64,000 nt of DNA from Pseudarthrobacter sp. fls2-241-R2A-127 (GTDB taxonomy: Bacteria > Actinomycetota > Actinomycetes > Actinomycetales > Micrococcaceae), in the NCBI RefSeq assembly GCF_030209355.1, contig NZ_JARVSF010000004.1:62001-126000 (forward strand), read 5' to 3'. The notes under the pieces are model-generated. The model made no database searches and had not been told where the DNA came from. It worked only from the letters and a program-made list of their open reading frames with translations. The position numbers were made by a program, and so were the translations under genes. Shown here piece by piece: positions 1 to 8,734 of this stretch. Positions within the stretch are counted from its first letter, which is position 1; each line of letters starts with the position of its first letter.

Positions 1-1372
1 ACCATGGTGCTTCGTTCGGCCCCACGTTGGCGACCTTGGCGGCACCGAAGGGATCGCTGCAGCCATTGCGCGGGTCAAGGCTGCGCGCCCCGTGGCATGG
101 TTCGCCGATGAGGCTTTCCAACTTCGCCGCCTCGGCGGCCTGGGCTTTGCCGAAGCTTAGAAGCATGCCACCTGACAGTGCACAGACCAGTCCCGCCGTG
201 ACTGCCATGGCCGCAAACACGCGGAGCGGTTTGGCACCCCGCAGGAGCCTGGTGCGGCCGGGGTCTTCGACGAGTTTCTTGGAGACATAGGAAAGCGCTA
301 TCGCACCCACCAGGATGGCGAGCTTGTCCCGGTTCCCCAAGGAGTGGCCCAGAAACGCCGGGAGCAGGACAATCATGGGCCAGTGCCACAGGTACAGGGA
401 ATAGGACACATCGCCCAGAAACTGGATGGGCCGGGCGGCCAGGACCTGGTTTGGCGACCACACCGGTCCTGTCGGACCGGATGCGATCACCAGCACGGTC
501 CCGGCCACGGGCACCACCGCGGCGAAGCCCGGAAAGAAGGTCTGCTCGTTGAAGCAAAAGGCGGAATAGGCGATCAGGCCGTAGCCGAGCCACTGCGCCG
601 CGCCTGACAACGCCAGATGATGGTTGGGCAGCCGAAGCCGCAGCGCTGCCATCGCATGCGGGCCGCCGATGGCAATTAAGGCACCGGCTCCGAACTCCCA
701 GGCCCGTGCCGGGGTGACAAAGTAGGCGGGGCTCCTGTTGGTGTAGGTGACCCAGATGCAAAATGCCAGCGCAGCAGCGCTGGCCAGTGTGACTCCCAAT
801 GCCAGCAAGGCCCGCCGGCGGAGTCGCAGCCGGATCACTGCCACCGAAAGCCCCATGAACAGCAGTGGCCATACCAGGTAGAACTGTTCCTCCACCGAGA
901 GGGACCAATAGTGCTGCACCGTTGAGGCGGCCTCGCTGTGGGCCGAATAATCAACCGATTTCGCTGCCAACACCCAGTTCTCCGCGTAGAGGACGGCCCC
1001 GATGGTTTCCTGGGCGATTGCCAGCCAGCGCGAGAACGGCAGCAATGCCCACGCCGCAAGCAGGGAAACCGACGCAACGAGGGTTGCGGCGGGAAGCAAA
1101 CGCCTGATCCGCCGGGCGTAGAACTGTGCCAGGTTGATGCGGTTTGACCGCTCCAGCTCGCCCAGAAGATGCTTGGAGATCAAATAGCCCGAGATCACGA
1201 AGAAGACATCGACACCGACGTAGCCGCCGGAAAGCCGTGCCGGCCACAAATGGTTCAGGACCACCAGGCCAACAGCCAGTGCGCGAAGCGCCTGGATATC
1301 CTTGCGGGTGGCGTCGACCGCCTCTGTTCGCCGCATTTCCGCACGGGTTCGCAGGACGACGTGTCCGGTCAC
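1..1372 (-). CDS. Acyltransferase 3 family membrane protein (OafA/YrhL-like), 3' end outside window
   Basis: This is an integral-membrane O-acyltransferase of the acyltransferase-3 family, likely acylating a cell-surface glycan. The 457 visible residues start near residue 25 with IQALRALAVGLVVLNHLWP, followed by GGYVGVDVFFVISGYLI and the YWSLSVEEQFYLVWPLLF block, all family hallmarks. About ten hydrophobic segments follow, with FLGDVSYSLYLWHWP near residue 320. After the last segment comes a Cys-bearing linker (GEPCHGARSLDP) that usually leads into a periplasmic SGNH domain; that domain is cut off by the window edge. The start is GTG at 1370-1372, with AAGGAG five bases upstream. The next ATG (1334-1336) lacks this spacing. 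The exact acyl acceptor cannot be told from sequence. Confidence 0.88.
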   Translation of the reverse strand, partial: MTGHVVLRTRAEMRRTEAVDATRKDIQALRALAVGLVVLNHLWPARLSGGYVGVDVFFVISGYLISKHLLGELERSNRINLAQFYARRIRRLLPAATLVASVSLLAAWALLPFSRWLAIAQETIGAVLYAENWVLAAKSVDYSAHSEAASTVQHYWSLSVEEQFYLVWPLLFMGLSVAVIRLRLRRRALLALGVTLASAAALAFCIWVTYTNRSPAYFVTPARAWEFGAGALIAIGGPHAMAALRLRLPNHHLALSGAAQWLGYGLIAYSAFCFNEQTFFPGFAAVVPVAGTVLVIASGPTGPVWSPNQVLAARPIQFLGDVSYSLYLWHWPMIVLLPAFLGHSLGNRDKLAILVGAIALSYVSKKLVEDPGRTRLLRGAKPLRVFAAMAVTAGLVCALSGGMLLSFGKAQAAEAAKLESLIGEPCHGARSLDPRNGCSDPFGAAKVANVGPNEAPW

Positions 1373-1733
1373 AGGTACTCCTTGTCGATCTTCGTTTGAG
1401 CGCAGCGCGCCTGCCGCTCCGGTTGCCGGCATGGACGGAGGGCCACCAGGGCTGTGCACATTGCTTGCCGTGTTCCGGCGACATCCGGAAACAGCACGGC
1501 GCCGGCAGCCCTTCCCGGACTGCGGGCAGCAACCCCTTACGGCGGAAACGGCTGGACGAATACCGGCCACCTTGGCGGCGGTGGAGTCGGTGAGGTCATG
1601 GAACAAGCGAGCTCTGCATTTGGGCCGCTGTTGCAACCCCCCGGGGGTACTCTAGCACCGCGTCATGCCCCTGCCGGTGCTCCGCGGCTTGCAGGTGCAG
1701 CCCATTCGTTGCCCTGATACCACGACATCGCCC
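1373..1733. other. Intergenic stretch, no gene recognised
   Basis: About 360 bases lie between the divergent acyltransferase and PPOx genes. Several short open frames cross it, but none has a ribosome site or recognisable protein signature. Near 1623-1660 there is a C/G-rich palindromic patch. I see no convincing RNA gene. The far right end holds the regulatory dyad annotated separately. Confidence 0.5.
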
Positions 1734-1784
1734 GGGCCTTAATGCTCTAGCGGCCTGCTCCCGCGCGCCGCTACCTTCGACTGT
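1734..1784 (+). promoter_or_regulatory. Leaderless promoter with upstream dyad (PPOx gene 1)
   Basis: The dyad GGGCCTTAATGCTC (1734-1747) is followed after 24 bp by TACCTT (1772-1777), then exactly 7 bases and the ATG at 1785. The -10 spacing means transcription would start at or beside the A of ATG, giving a leaderless mRNA. The dyad is centred near -44, a usual place for an activator. The same layout occurs before the genes at 2319 and 8085. The motif is read from sequence; the regulator is inferred. Confidence 0.6.
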
Positions 1785-2249
1785 ATGCACAACGATCCGC
1801 CGCAAACACCCACGGAGATCCTGGACGCAAACAGCTGCTGGGACCTCCTTCGCGGTGTCTCGGTTGGCCACCTCGCCGTGTTCGTCAACGGGTACCCGGA
1901 AGTCTTTCCCATTAATTACAAGGTGGACCAGCAGTCGCTGGTCTTCCGGACGGGCGAGGGAACCAAGCTGCGCGCCGCCGGCGGGCCACTCGCCGTCGCG
2001 CTTGAAGCCGACGGCCACGACGACGCCAAAGCCTGGAGCGTCCTGGTCAAGGGAAAAGCGGTGGTCCTGGAGCCGTCCGATGAGCTCCTCGCCGGAGCGG
2101 GCCTTACCCTGTTTCCCTGGCAGGCCGGAGAGAAAGACCATTTCGTCCGGATCGTGCCCGCCTCGGTGACCGGCAGGCGCTTTACCATCACGTCGCCGCT
2201 GACCTGGTGGAACCACGTGGGACACGGCACCCCGCACGGCACCGCATAG
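1785..2249 (+). CDS. Pyridoxamine 5'-phosphate oxidase-fold (PPOx) family protein, paralog 1
   Basis: A 154-residue split-barrel flavin/F420-type protein. It has the short-family layout: PTEILDANSCWDLLRG at the N-terminus, VGHLAVFVNGYPEVFPINY near residue 27, the FRTGEGTKL loop, an acidic strand WSVLVKGKAVVL, and the C-terminal ITGRRF-like block (VTGRRFTI). Proteins of this kind bind FMN or F420 and often appear in stress or hypoxia regulons, but the substrate is unknown. Two close paralogs lie at 7615-8085 and 8163-8627. It precedes the GH65 fusion by 69 bp but has its own leaderless promoter, as does the downstream gene. It is not classical PdxH. Confidence 0.85.
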   Translation: MHNDPPQTPTEILDANSCWDLLRGVSVGHLAVFVNGYPEVFPINYKVDQQSLVFRTGEGTKLRAAGGPLAVALEADGHDDAKAWSVLVKGKAVVLEPSDELLAGAGLTLFPWQAGEKDHFVRIVPASVTGRRFTITSPLTWWNHVGHGTPHGTA

Positions 2250-2267
2250 GCCGCGGCAACCGCCGGC

Positions 2268-2318
2268 GGGCCCAACGGCCCTGTCCGGGGCACGTTGCGT
2301 GCTGGTACCACTGAACCT
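2268..2318 (+). promoter_or_regulatory. Leaderless promoter with upstream dyad (HAD-GH65 gene)
   Basis: The dyad GGGCCCAACGGCCC (2268-2281) lies 24 bp before TACCAC (2306-2311). Seven bases then separate the -10 box from ATG 2319. This is the same geometry as at 1734-1784. It supports ATG 2319 rather than the upstream in-frame TTG 2295 as the start, because the TTG would lie upstream of the -10 box. Confidence 0.6.
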
Positions 2319-5300
2319 ATGACCGGGTCGCCAACCGCCGCTGCCGCCAAGCCACCATTCGACGCCGTCATCTTCGACCTGGACGGGGTGGTCACCAACA
2401 CGGCAGTAGTCCACCAGGCTGCATGGAAAGATGCGTTCGACCGCATCTTCCGCGACCCGCGGATGCCCGCCGGCGCCAACCGCGCTCCGCTGACCCGGGC
2501 GGAGTACCTCACCTTCATCGACGGCATGCCGCGCGAGGATGGAGTGGTCCGGCTCCTGGCAGCGCGGGGGGTGGAGATCGGCAGGGGAGCCGAGACCGAT
2601 GCACCGGGTGCGTGGACAGGGTTTGGCCTCGGCGCCTGGAAGAACGAACTGTTCCACCAGCACCTACGCCGGGACGGGGTGCAAAGCTACCCGGGAACGC
2701 TGGAGCTGCTGCAGCGGCTTGCCGGCGCGTCGGTCCCCACCGCAGTGGTCACCTCCAGCCGCAACGCCGCGCCGGTCCTGGAAGCCGCAGGCATCAGGCA
2801 CCTGTTCACGGTGGTCATGGACGGCGCGACGGCGGCAGGCCGGGGTTTGCGGGGAAAACCGGCACCGGACGTTTTCCTCGCCGCTGCAGCCCAGCTGGGC
2901 GTCGCACCCCCACACGCCGTGGTGATAGAGGACTCGGCGGCGGGAGTGGAAGCCGGACGCCGGGGCGGCTTCGGCATGGTGGTAGGAATCGACCGCAGCG
3001 GCAGCCGCCGCCAGTTGGAGGCTGCCGGCGCGAGGATTGTCCTCAACGATGTGGGTGAGCTGGACCTGGGGCTGGTAATCGGCAACGCCTGGCACCTCGT
3101 TTACGAAGGCGTCGACGCCGGGCACGAAGGGCACCGTGAAGCCCTGACCACGCTGGGCAATGGCTACATGGGCGTCCGGGGGGCGGCGCCCGAAGGCGGC
3201 CCCTTCAGCTACGCGGGCATGTACCTTGCCGGCGTGTATAACCGGGTCACGGTGCAGGCCGCCGACGAGATGCTGATCGAGGAACACATGGTCAATGCGC
3301 CCGATTGCCTCCCGCTGGACCTGCGGATCGCCGGACTGCAGTGGTGGTCCGACGGCGGCCTGGCCGTAGTGCGCGAGCGCCGGGTCCTGGACCTCCGACG
3401 GGCCGTGCTGGAACGGCGCCTGCTGCTCGAAGGCGCGGACCGCCGTCGCATTGAGGTGGTCCAGGTCCGCTTCGTTTCGATGGCCGAACCGCACCTCCTG
3501 GCCCTGGAAACCACCATCACCGCCCTGGGCTGGAGCGGGGCCGTGGAGGTGCGCAGCGGCATCAACGCCGGCGTCCGCAACGCGAACCTGCCGGAGCGCG
3601 CCCAGGGCTCGGATATCCATTTGGCAGACCTGACGCCATCCCGCAGCACCGCCGCCGAACTGCCCCCGGACGCCCTATCCGTCGTTGAAGTGCAGACAAC
3701 CCAAAGCCTCATCCGTATCGCTGCGGCCTACCGCACGCGCACATCCGTGGCGGCGGAACCGGTGGGGGATGGCGGAAGCAGCCCCTTCCACTACCGGACG
3801 TTCCGTCTGTTCCTCACACCGGGTACCCCTGCCCGGCTGACCAAGACGGTGGCGGTGGTGACGTCCCGTGACCGCGCCATCTCCTCCCCTGAAACCGGTG
3901 CCCGCGCGGTGCTGGAGCGGGCCGGCGACTCATTCCCCGGGCTCCTGGCGTCCCACGAGGACGCATGGCGGCGGGAACTGCGCCCGTTCCTCGTGGAAAT
4001 CGATGCCCCGGTCCAGGTACGCCTGGTCCTCAACCTGCACATTTTCCACCTCTTGCAGACACTGACGCGCCACACGGCAGAACTGGATGCCGGCGTCACC
4101 GCGCGTGGACTGCACGGGGAGGGCTACCGCGGGCACGTCTTCTGGGATGAACTGTTCGTCCTCCCGGTCCTCACCTCAAGAACCCCGGCGGTGGCCCGCT
4201 CCGTGATCGAGTACAGGTGGCGGCGGCTGCCCGCTGCCCGGCACGCCGCCGCCGCGGCAGGCCTGGCCGGGGCGAAGTTCCCGTGGCAGAGCGGCAGCGA
4301 CGGGACCGAGGAGACACCAAAGTGGTTGTACAACGACCGCTCCGGCCGGTGGGTGCGGGACTATTCCCATCTTCAGGTCCACTCGGGCCTCGCGGTGGCC
4401 TTCAACGCCTGGCAGTACTTCCAGGCCACCGGCGACAAGATCTGGCTCCTCCAAAAAGGAGCTGACCTGGTCATCGAAGTGGCCCGGTTCTTCCGGTCCC
4501 TGGCGGTCTTCGACCTCCGGGACGGCAGATATCACCTGCGCGGTGTTGTGGGCCCCGATGAATACCACACGGGATATCCGGGGCGGCCCGAACCGGGCTT
4601 GGACGACAACGCCTATACCAACGTCATGGCGGCATGGGTGTGCCTGCAGGCGGCGGACATCCTTCGGTACCTGCACGGAAGCGAGCGTGCCGGCCTGATG
4701 GACTCACTCGGCGTTGCCGAAGAGGAAGCCGCCGGCTGGGAAGCCATGGGTGCCGCCATGTATGTCCCGTTCCACCGCGACGGCGTCATCAGCCAGTTCG
4801 AGGGATATGAGCAGCTAAGGGAACTGGACTGGGACCACTACCGCGACGCTTACGGCGACATTGAGCGGCTGGACCTGATCCTCGAAGCCGAAGACGACGG
4901 GACCAACTACTACAAGCTGGCAAAACAGGCGGATGTCCTGATGCTGCCGTACCTCTTGGGCCATGAAGGCCTGCTGGGAATCCTAGAGCGCCTCGACTAC
5001 AGCTTTACGAAGGAACAACTCCACCGGACCATCGAGTACTACCTGTCCAGGACGGCCCACGGATCCACGTTGAGCCGGGTGGCCCACGCCTCCGTCCTGG
5101 CCGGTGTGGATGCCGACCGCGCCTGGGAAAGTTTCCGGGAAGCGCTCGACGCCGATCTCGACGACACCCAGCACGGCACCACGCGGGCGGGTATCCATTT
5201 GGGCGCCATGGGGCGGAACCATCGACGTGGTGCAGCGCAGCTTTGCCGGGCTGCGCTTCAGCGGGGACAGCATCGTGTTCGCGCCCAACCTGCCCACACG

Positions 5301-5505
5301 GCTCCGCGCGGTGGCCTTCGAGGTCCTCTACCGGGGACACCGGCTGCGGGTCCACCTCAAGGACGGACAGATGAGCATCGCGTCGGCCCCCGGTGACGCC
5401 GGCCCCATCACCGTGCACGTGTACGGCGCCGACGTGGTCCTCCCTCCGGGCCAGACCCGGCAGTTCCCGATGCCTGCCCGGAGCACCGGGGTGGCGGCAT
5501 CGTGA
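2319..5505 (+). CDS. Beta-phosphoglucomutase/GH65 disaccharide phosphorylase fusion, frameshifted near the 3' end
   Basis: A bifunctional enzyme. The N-terminal HAD domain (about residues 12-245) has nucleophile Asp20 and Asp22 in FDLDGVV and the EDSAAGVEAG motif. It should convert beta-glucose 1-phosphate to glucose 6-phosphate. The rest is a GH65 phosphorylase (trehalose, kojibiose or maltose type): FWDELFVLPVL, general acid Glu748 in GPDEYH, KQADVLMLPYLL and the phosphate-binding HGSTLSR. The frame breaks just after ATG 5208-5210: ten bases stand where nine are expected for MAGTIDVVQR. As read, the frame runs into 62 unrelated residues and stops at 5396. The true GH65 C-terminal domain (GTIDVVQRSF to the stop at 5505) continues in the +1 frame. 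This is either a sequencing error or a recent mutation. Start ATG 2319 is preferred over TTG 2295. Its 3' end overlaps pfk by 4 bases. Confidence 0.85.
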
Positions 5506-6527
5506 GGCGGCTGGGCATACTGACGAGCGGTGGCGACTGCCCCGGAGTAAATGCGGTGATCCGTGGAGCGGTGCTGGGCGGCGACGTCGCCCACGGTTAC
5601 GAGTTCCTGGGATTCCGCGACGGATGGCGTGGGGTTCTTGAGGATGATGTCCTTCCCCTGCCCAGGACGGGTGTCCGAGGGATCTCGCGCCTCGGCGGGA
5701 CCATCCTTGGAACATCGCGGACCAATCCGATCGCCGCGGGCGGCATCGAGGCCGTACGTGCCGGCTTCCAGCGCAACCGGCTGGATGGCCTCATTGCCAT
5801 CGGGGGAGAAGGCACCCTGGCGGCCGCCAGGGAATTGTGCACGCAGGGGCTCAATGTCCTGGGTGTCCCGAAAACCATCGACAACGACCTCAGCGCCACG
5901 GACTACACCTTTGGCTTCGACACCGCCGTCCAGACCGCCACCGAGGCGATTGACCGGTTGCGGACCACGGGGGAATCCCACCACCGGTGCATGATTGCCG
6001 AGGTCATGGGAAGGAACGCCGGCTGGATAGCACTGCACTCGGGCATGGCTTCGGGTGCGCACGCCATCCTGATACCGGAACATCCCGTCTCGATCGAGCA
6101 GATCTCCGCCTGGGTGCTTTCGGCGCGGGACCGCGGCAGGGCTCCGCTGGTGGTGGTGGCTGAGGCCTTCGTTCCGGAGGGGCGGCAGGCGCCGTATGCG
6201 CCGCGCGGCCTCGACACCTTCGGCCGGCCGCGCCTTGGCGGGATAGGGCTGCTGCTTGAGGAACAGTTGCAGGAACGGACCGGCATTGAAACCCGGGCCA
6301 CCGTGCTTGGCCATATCCAGCGCGGCGGCGAGCCCACGGCTTTTGACCGGGTCCTTGCCACCCGGCTTGGCCTGGCCGCCGTCGAATCAGCCGCGGCCGG
6401 ACGGTGGGACACCATGGTTGCGCTCCGGGGCACGGACATCGTGAACGTGGGCCTGGATGCGGCACTGGGCGAGCTCAAGCGGGTTCCCGAGGCCCGCTAC
6501 CTGGAAGCCGCGGTGCTGTTCGGGTGA
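5502..6527 (+). CDS. pfkA: 6-phosphofructokinase, mixed-type (Gly104/Lys124)
   Basis: A 341-residue phosphofructokinase that phosphorylates fructose 6-phosphate in glycolysis. The N-terminus GILTSGGDCPGVNAVIRG is the phosphate-binding loop. GGEGT (residues 101-105) keeps Gly104, typical of ATP users, while PKTIDND (123-129) carries Lys124, typical of the PPi and mixed (group III) actinobacterial enzymes. MGRNAGWIAL and GHIQRGGEPTAFDR are further family blocks. ATP use is the better guess from Gly104, but PPi activity is not excluded. The GTG start overlaps the stop of the GH65 fusion (GTGA), so the two are translationally coupled and link disaccharide phosphorolysis to glycolysis. Confidence 0.93.
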   Translation: MRRLGILTSGGDCPGVNAVIRGAVLGGDVAHGYEFLGFRDGWRGVLEDDVLPLPRTGVRGISRLGGTILGTSRTNPIAAGGIEAVRAGFQRNRLDGLIAIGGEGTLAAARELCTQGLNVLGVPKTIDNDLSATDYTFGFDTAVQTATEAIDRLRTTGESHHRCMIAEVMGRNAGWIALHSGMASGAHAILIPEHPVSIEQISAWVLSARDRGRAPLVVVAEAFVPEGRQAPYAPRGLDTFGRPRLGGIGLLLEEQLQERTGIETRATVLGHIQRGGEPTAFDRVLATRLGLAAVESAAAGRWDTMVALRGTDIVNVGLDAALGELKRVPEARYLEAAVLFG

Positions 6528-6532
6528 TTCGA

Positions 6533-6553
6533 CCGGCCGGAAGGGGAGGCCGG
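6533..6553. terminator. Weak hairpin between convergent pfkA and adh
   Basis: CCGGCC (6533-6538) and GGCCGG (6548-6553) can pair around a 9-base loop in the 48-bp gap between convergent genes. The stem is short and no T-tract follows, so this is only a candidate. Confidence 0.25.
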
Positions 6554-6575
6554 AAGAGGCTGCCACGACGGGAGC

Positions 6576-7592
6576 CTAGCCGGGCTGCTCCGGGCGGACG
6601 CGCAGGACGGCGGACCCGGTGATCCTGTCTGCAGCCAGATCTTCGAGCGCTTTGTCGGCGGCGTCGAACGGGTATTCGGTTGTCCTCAGGGTCAGTGACA
6701 GCCGGGCTGCCACGGCCAGAAACTCCCGCCCGTCCGCCCGGGTATTGGCTGTGACGCTGCGCAGCTGGCGTTCATAGAAAAGCTCCCGGCCGTAATTCAG
6801 GGCCGGAATATCGCTGAGGTGGATCCCGGCAACGGCAAGTGTCCCGCCACGGTCGAGGGCCGCCAGCGCCACCGGCACGAGATCGCCCACCGGTGCGAAC
6901 AGGATGGCGGAATCCAGCGGCACAGGTGGCCGGCCAAAGGCGTCGCCGGCGTACTCGGCTCCCAATTCCAGTGCGAGTGATCGGGCCGCCTCCGAGCGGG
7001 TCATGACGAATACTGAAGCACCCTGCCTGATGGCCAGCTGCGCGGTGATATGGGCGGAGCTGCCGAAGCCGTAAATGCCAAGGCGGCCCCCAACCGGCAA
7101 CGCAGCGCGTTTCAAGGCCCGGTACCCGATGATCCCGGAGCACAGCAACGGCGCGGCCTGTACATCGGAGAAGGCAGGCGGGATCGGGTAGGCAAAGTCC
7201 TCGGCGACTGCCAGCCGTTCGGCAAAGCCGCCGTCCGTGTCCCAGCCGGTGAACACCGGCGATGAGCACAGGTTTTCGTCGCCGCGGCGGCAGTAGTCGC
7301 ACCTGCCGCACACTCCGCCGAGCCAGGCGACGCCTACCCTGTCGCCGGCGTGGAACCGTGAGCAGTCAGCGCCCGTTTCGATGACGACGCCGACCGCCTC
7401 GTGCCCGGGGACCACATGCTGGTGTTGGGGCGCCAGGTCTCCTTCAGCGAGATGGAGGTCGGTGCGGCATACGCCGCAAACGCTGACCTGAACCACGAGC
7501 TCATTCGGCCGCGGCCTGGGCGTGGCCCGGTCCCCCTGAACCAGGGGATGCGTGGAGATGGGGCCGGGGCTTCCCACCCACCATGCACGCAC
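6576..7592 (-). CDS. Zinc-dependent alcohol dehydrogenase (AdhA-like)
   Basis: A 338-residue medium-chain dehydrogenase/reductase. The catalytic zinc site is CGVCRTDLH (about residue 39) with GHEAVG. Four structural-zinc cysteines lie in [18 protein letters not shown]. The nucleotide fold has a modified glycine motif, IYGFGSSAH. It resembles actinobacterial AdhA enzymes that oxidise alcohols or reduce aldehydes with NAD(P)(H). It lies 22 bp downstream of PPOx paralog 2 on the same strand, with no promoter visible in the gap, so the two probably form an operon under the dyad promoter at 8086-8135. That suggests a fermentative or redox-balancing role, which is inference. Confidence 0.88.
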   Translation of the reverse strand: MRAWWVGSPGPISTHPLVQGDRATPRPRPNELVVQVSVCGVCRTDLHLAEGDLAPQHQHVVPGHEAVGVVIETGADCSRFHAGDRVGVAWLGGVCGRCDYCRRGDENLCSSPVFTGWDTDGGFAERLAVAEDFAYPIPPAFSDVQAAPLLCSGIIGYRALKRAALPVGGRLGIYGFGSSAHITAQLAIRQGASVFVMTRSEAARSLALELGAEYAGDAFGRPPVPLDSAILFAPVGDLVPVALAALDRGGTLAVAGIHLSDIPALNYGRELFYERQLRSVTANTRADGREFLAVAARLSLTLRTTEYPFDAADKALEDLAADRITGSAVLRVRPEQPG

Positions 7593-7614
7593 GGAACATC
7601 CCTTCCGGTGGCGC

Positions 7615-8085
7615 TTACTCGAAGCCGGCGCGGGTCGCGTCGTCCAGCGGTGTTTGCCACAGCAGCGGTGCTGTCATGGTGAAGCGCCTCCCCGTGATGG
7701 ACTCGGGGGTGATACGGATGAAATATTCCTTGCCCACCCCCTGCCAGGGGAAGAGTGCGCGCCGGATGTCGTCGAGGTCCGGGCCTGTTGGCGTCGTCTC
7801 GACGGCCTTGCCCTTGACCACGACGCTCCATGCCAGGCCGAATTGGGAACTGACCGCATCTGCTTCGAGGGCCACGACGGCGTCGGACTCGATGGCCTGC
7901 TGTTTGGTGCCGCCGCCCGTGCGGAAGACAAGCGTATGGCCGTCCACCTTGTAATTGACGGGAAAGACGTCAGGATGGCCATCCGCCAAGACAGCCAGGC
8001 GTCCCACCCCGGTCTGGGAAAGAAGCGACCAGCACTCTTCAGCATCGAGGATTTCTGCTGCCGGTACGTTTGTGTTCTGTGTCAT
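7615..8085 (-). CDS. PPOx-fold family protein, paralog 2
   Basis: A 156-residue split-barrel flavin/F420-type protein, paralogous to 1785-2249. The shared blocks are [59 protein letters not shown] and [12 protein letters not shown] 8085 is chosen because a leaderless -10 box sits 7 bases upstream and the homologous N-terminus (aEILDA) begins there. The longer frame to 8202 has no family similarity. It is probably co-transcribed with adh. Substrate and exact cofactor are unknown. Confidence 0.85.
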   Translation of the reverse strand: MTQNTNVPAAEILDAEECWSLLSQTGVGRLAVLADGHPDVFPVNYKVDGHTLVFRTGGGTKQQAIESDAVVALEADAVSSQFGLAWSVVVKGKAVETTPTGPDLDDIRRALFPWQGVGKEYFIRITPESITGRRFTMTAPLLWQTPLDDATRAGFE

Positions 8086-8135
8086 AGGGCACAGCGTAGG
8101 GAAGTCGCCCGCGCCCGGAAAGGGCACAAAGGCCC
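8086..8135 (-). promoter_or_regulatory. Leaderless promoter with upstream dyad (PPOx2-adh unit)
   Basis: On the minus strand, GGGCCTTTGTGCCC (8135-8122) is followed after 23 bp by TACGCT (8098-8093), then 7 bases and ATG 8085. It is the third copy of the dyad/-10/ATG arrangement in this cluster and the most symmetric in its outer arms. The dyad resembles the inverted repeats bound by DevR/DosR-type response regulators, but that assignment is inference. Confidence 0.6.
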
Positions 8136-8162
8136 GGCCTAGGCGGACGAATGTGCTTGCGG

Positions 8163-8627
8163 CTAGAGCCAATCGGCGGCGAAGTCCACGGGCGGCCACC
8201 ACCGGGTGGGCGGCGTGACCGGGAAACGGCGGCCGGTGAGTTCGGTGGGCGAGATGGCGATCAGGTGGTCCTTAATCCCGGCCTCCCAGGGTTCACGGTC
8301 GGCGTCGACTGCCGGCAGGCTCATGCGCGTTTCGTCGAACGGTTCCGGCCTGCCCTTTGCAACCACGCTCCACACCTCCGTGGCGTATGGATTGAGTCCG
8401 TCAACCTCCAGCGCTGCCACCGCCCCGCTCAGCAAGGCACGAAGCTTGGTTCCCGGCGCCGTCCGGAAAAACAGCATTTCGCCGGAGACGGAGAAGTTCA
8501 CCGGAAAGATCTCGGGAATGTCGCCGTTGATGACTGCCAGCCGGCCGATGTAGGAAGACTTCAGGTACTCCCAGCACTCGTCAGCGTCCAATATTTCCGT
8601 GGGAGAGCCTGCCGGGGAACCAGTCAT
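8163..8627 (-). CDS. PPOx-fold family protein, paralog 3
   Basis: A 154-residue member of the same family as the proteins at 1785 and 7615. It shows SPTEILDADECWEYLK, IGRLAVINGDIPEIFPVNF, FRTAPGTKL, VAALEVDGL, WSVVAKGR and LTGRRFPVT. It ends with a Trp-rich tail. The start is ATG 8627, because TAGGAT lies exactly 7 bases upstream (leaderless), whereas the longer frame to 8663 passes through that -10 box. Unlike the other two paralogs, no GGCC dyad is visible at the expected distance, so its regulation may differ. Function is unknown. Confidence 0.82.
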   Translation of the reverse strand: MTGSPAGSPTEILDADECWEYLKSSYIGRLAVINGDIPEIFPVNFSVSGEMLFFRTAPGTKLRALLSGAVAALEVDGLNPYATEVWSVVAKGRPEPFDETRMSLPAVDADREPWEAGIKDHLIAISPTELTGRRFPVTPPTRWWPPVDFAADWL

Positions 8628-8634
8628 GGTACCG

Positions 8635-8640
8635 ATCCTA
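8635..8640 (-). promoter_or_regulatory. Leaderless -10 box of PPOx paralog 3
   Basis: TAGGAT on the minus strand, 7 bases before ATG 8627. The region where the dyad would be expected (8665-8678) has no palindrome. Confidence 0.5.
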
Positions 8641-8734
8641 AAGCCTGGGCAGCTGCAGTGCACCGGTGGAGGGGGAACGCTGTGCCGCCGGGTGGTGTTC
8701 AGCCAGGGCGGGGCAGGTTGCGCGACCGGAAGAG

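Noticed and set aside
5208..5221. Programmed ribosomal frameshift in the GH65 gene
   Set aside because: No slippery heptamer, stimulatory structure or short overlap typical of programmed events was visible; a simple 1-base insertion explains it.
5104..5505. Separate small gene after the GH65 frame
   Set aside because: Only its latter part is meaningful, and that part is the GH65 C-terminal domain in the shifted frame, not a new gene.
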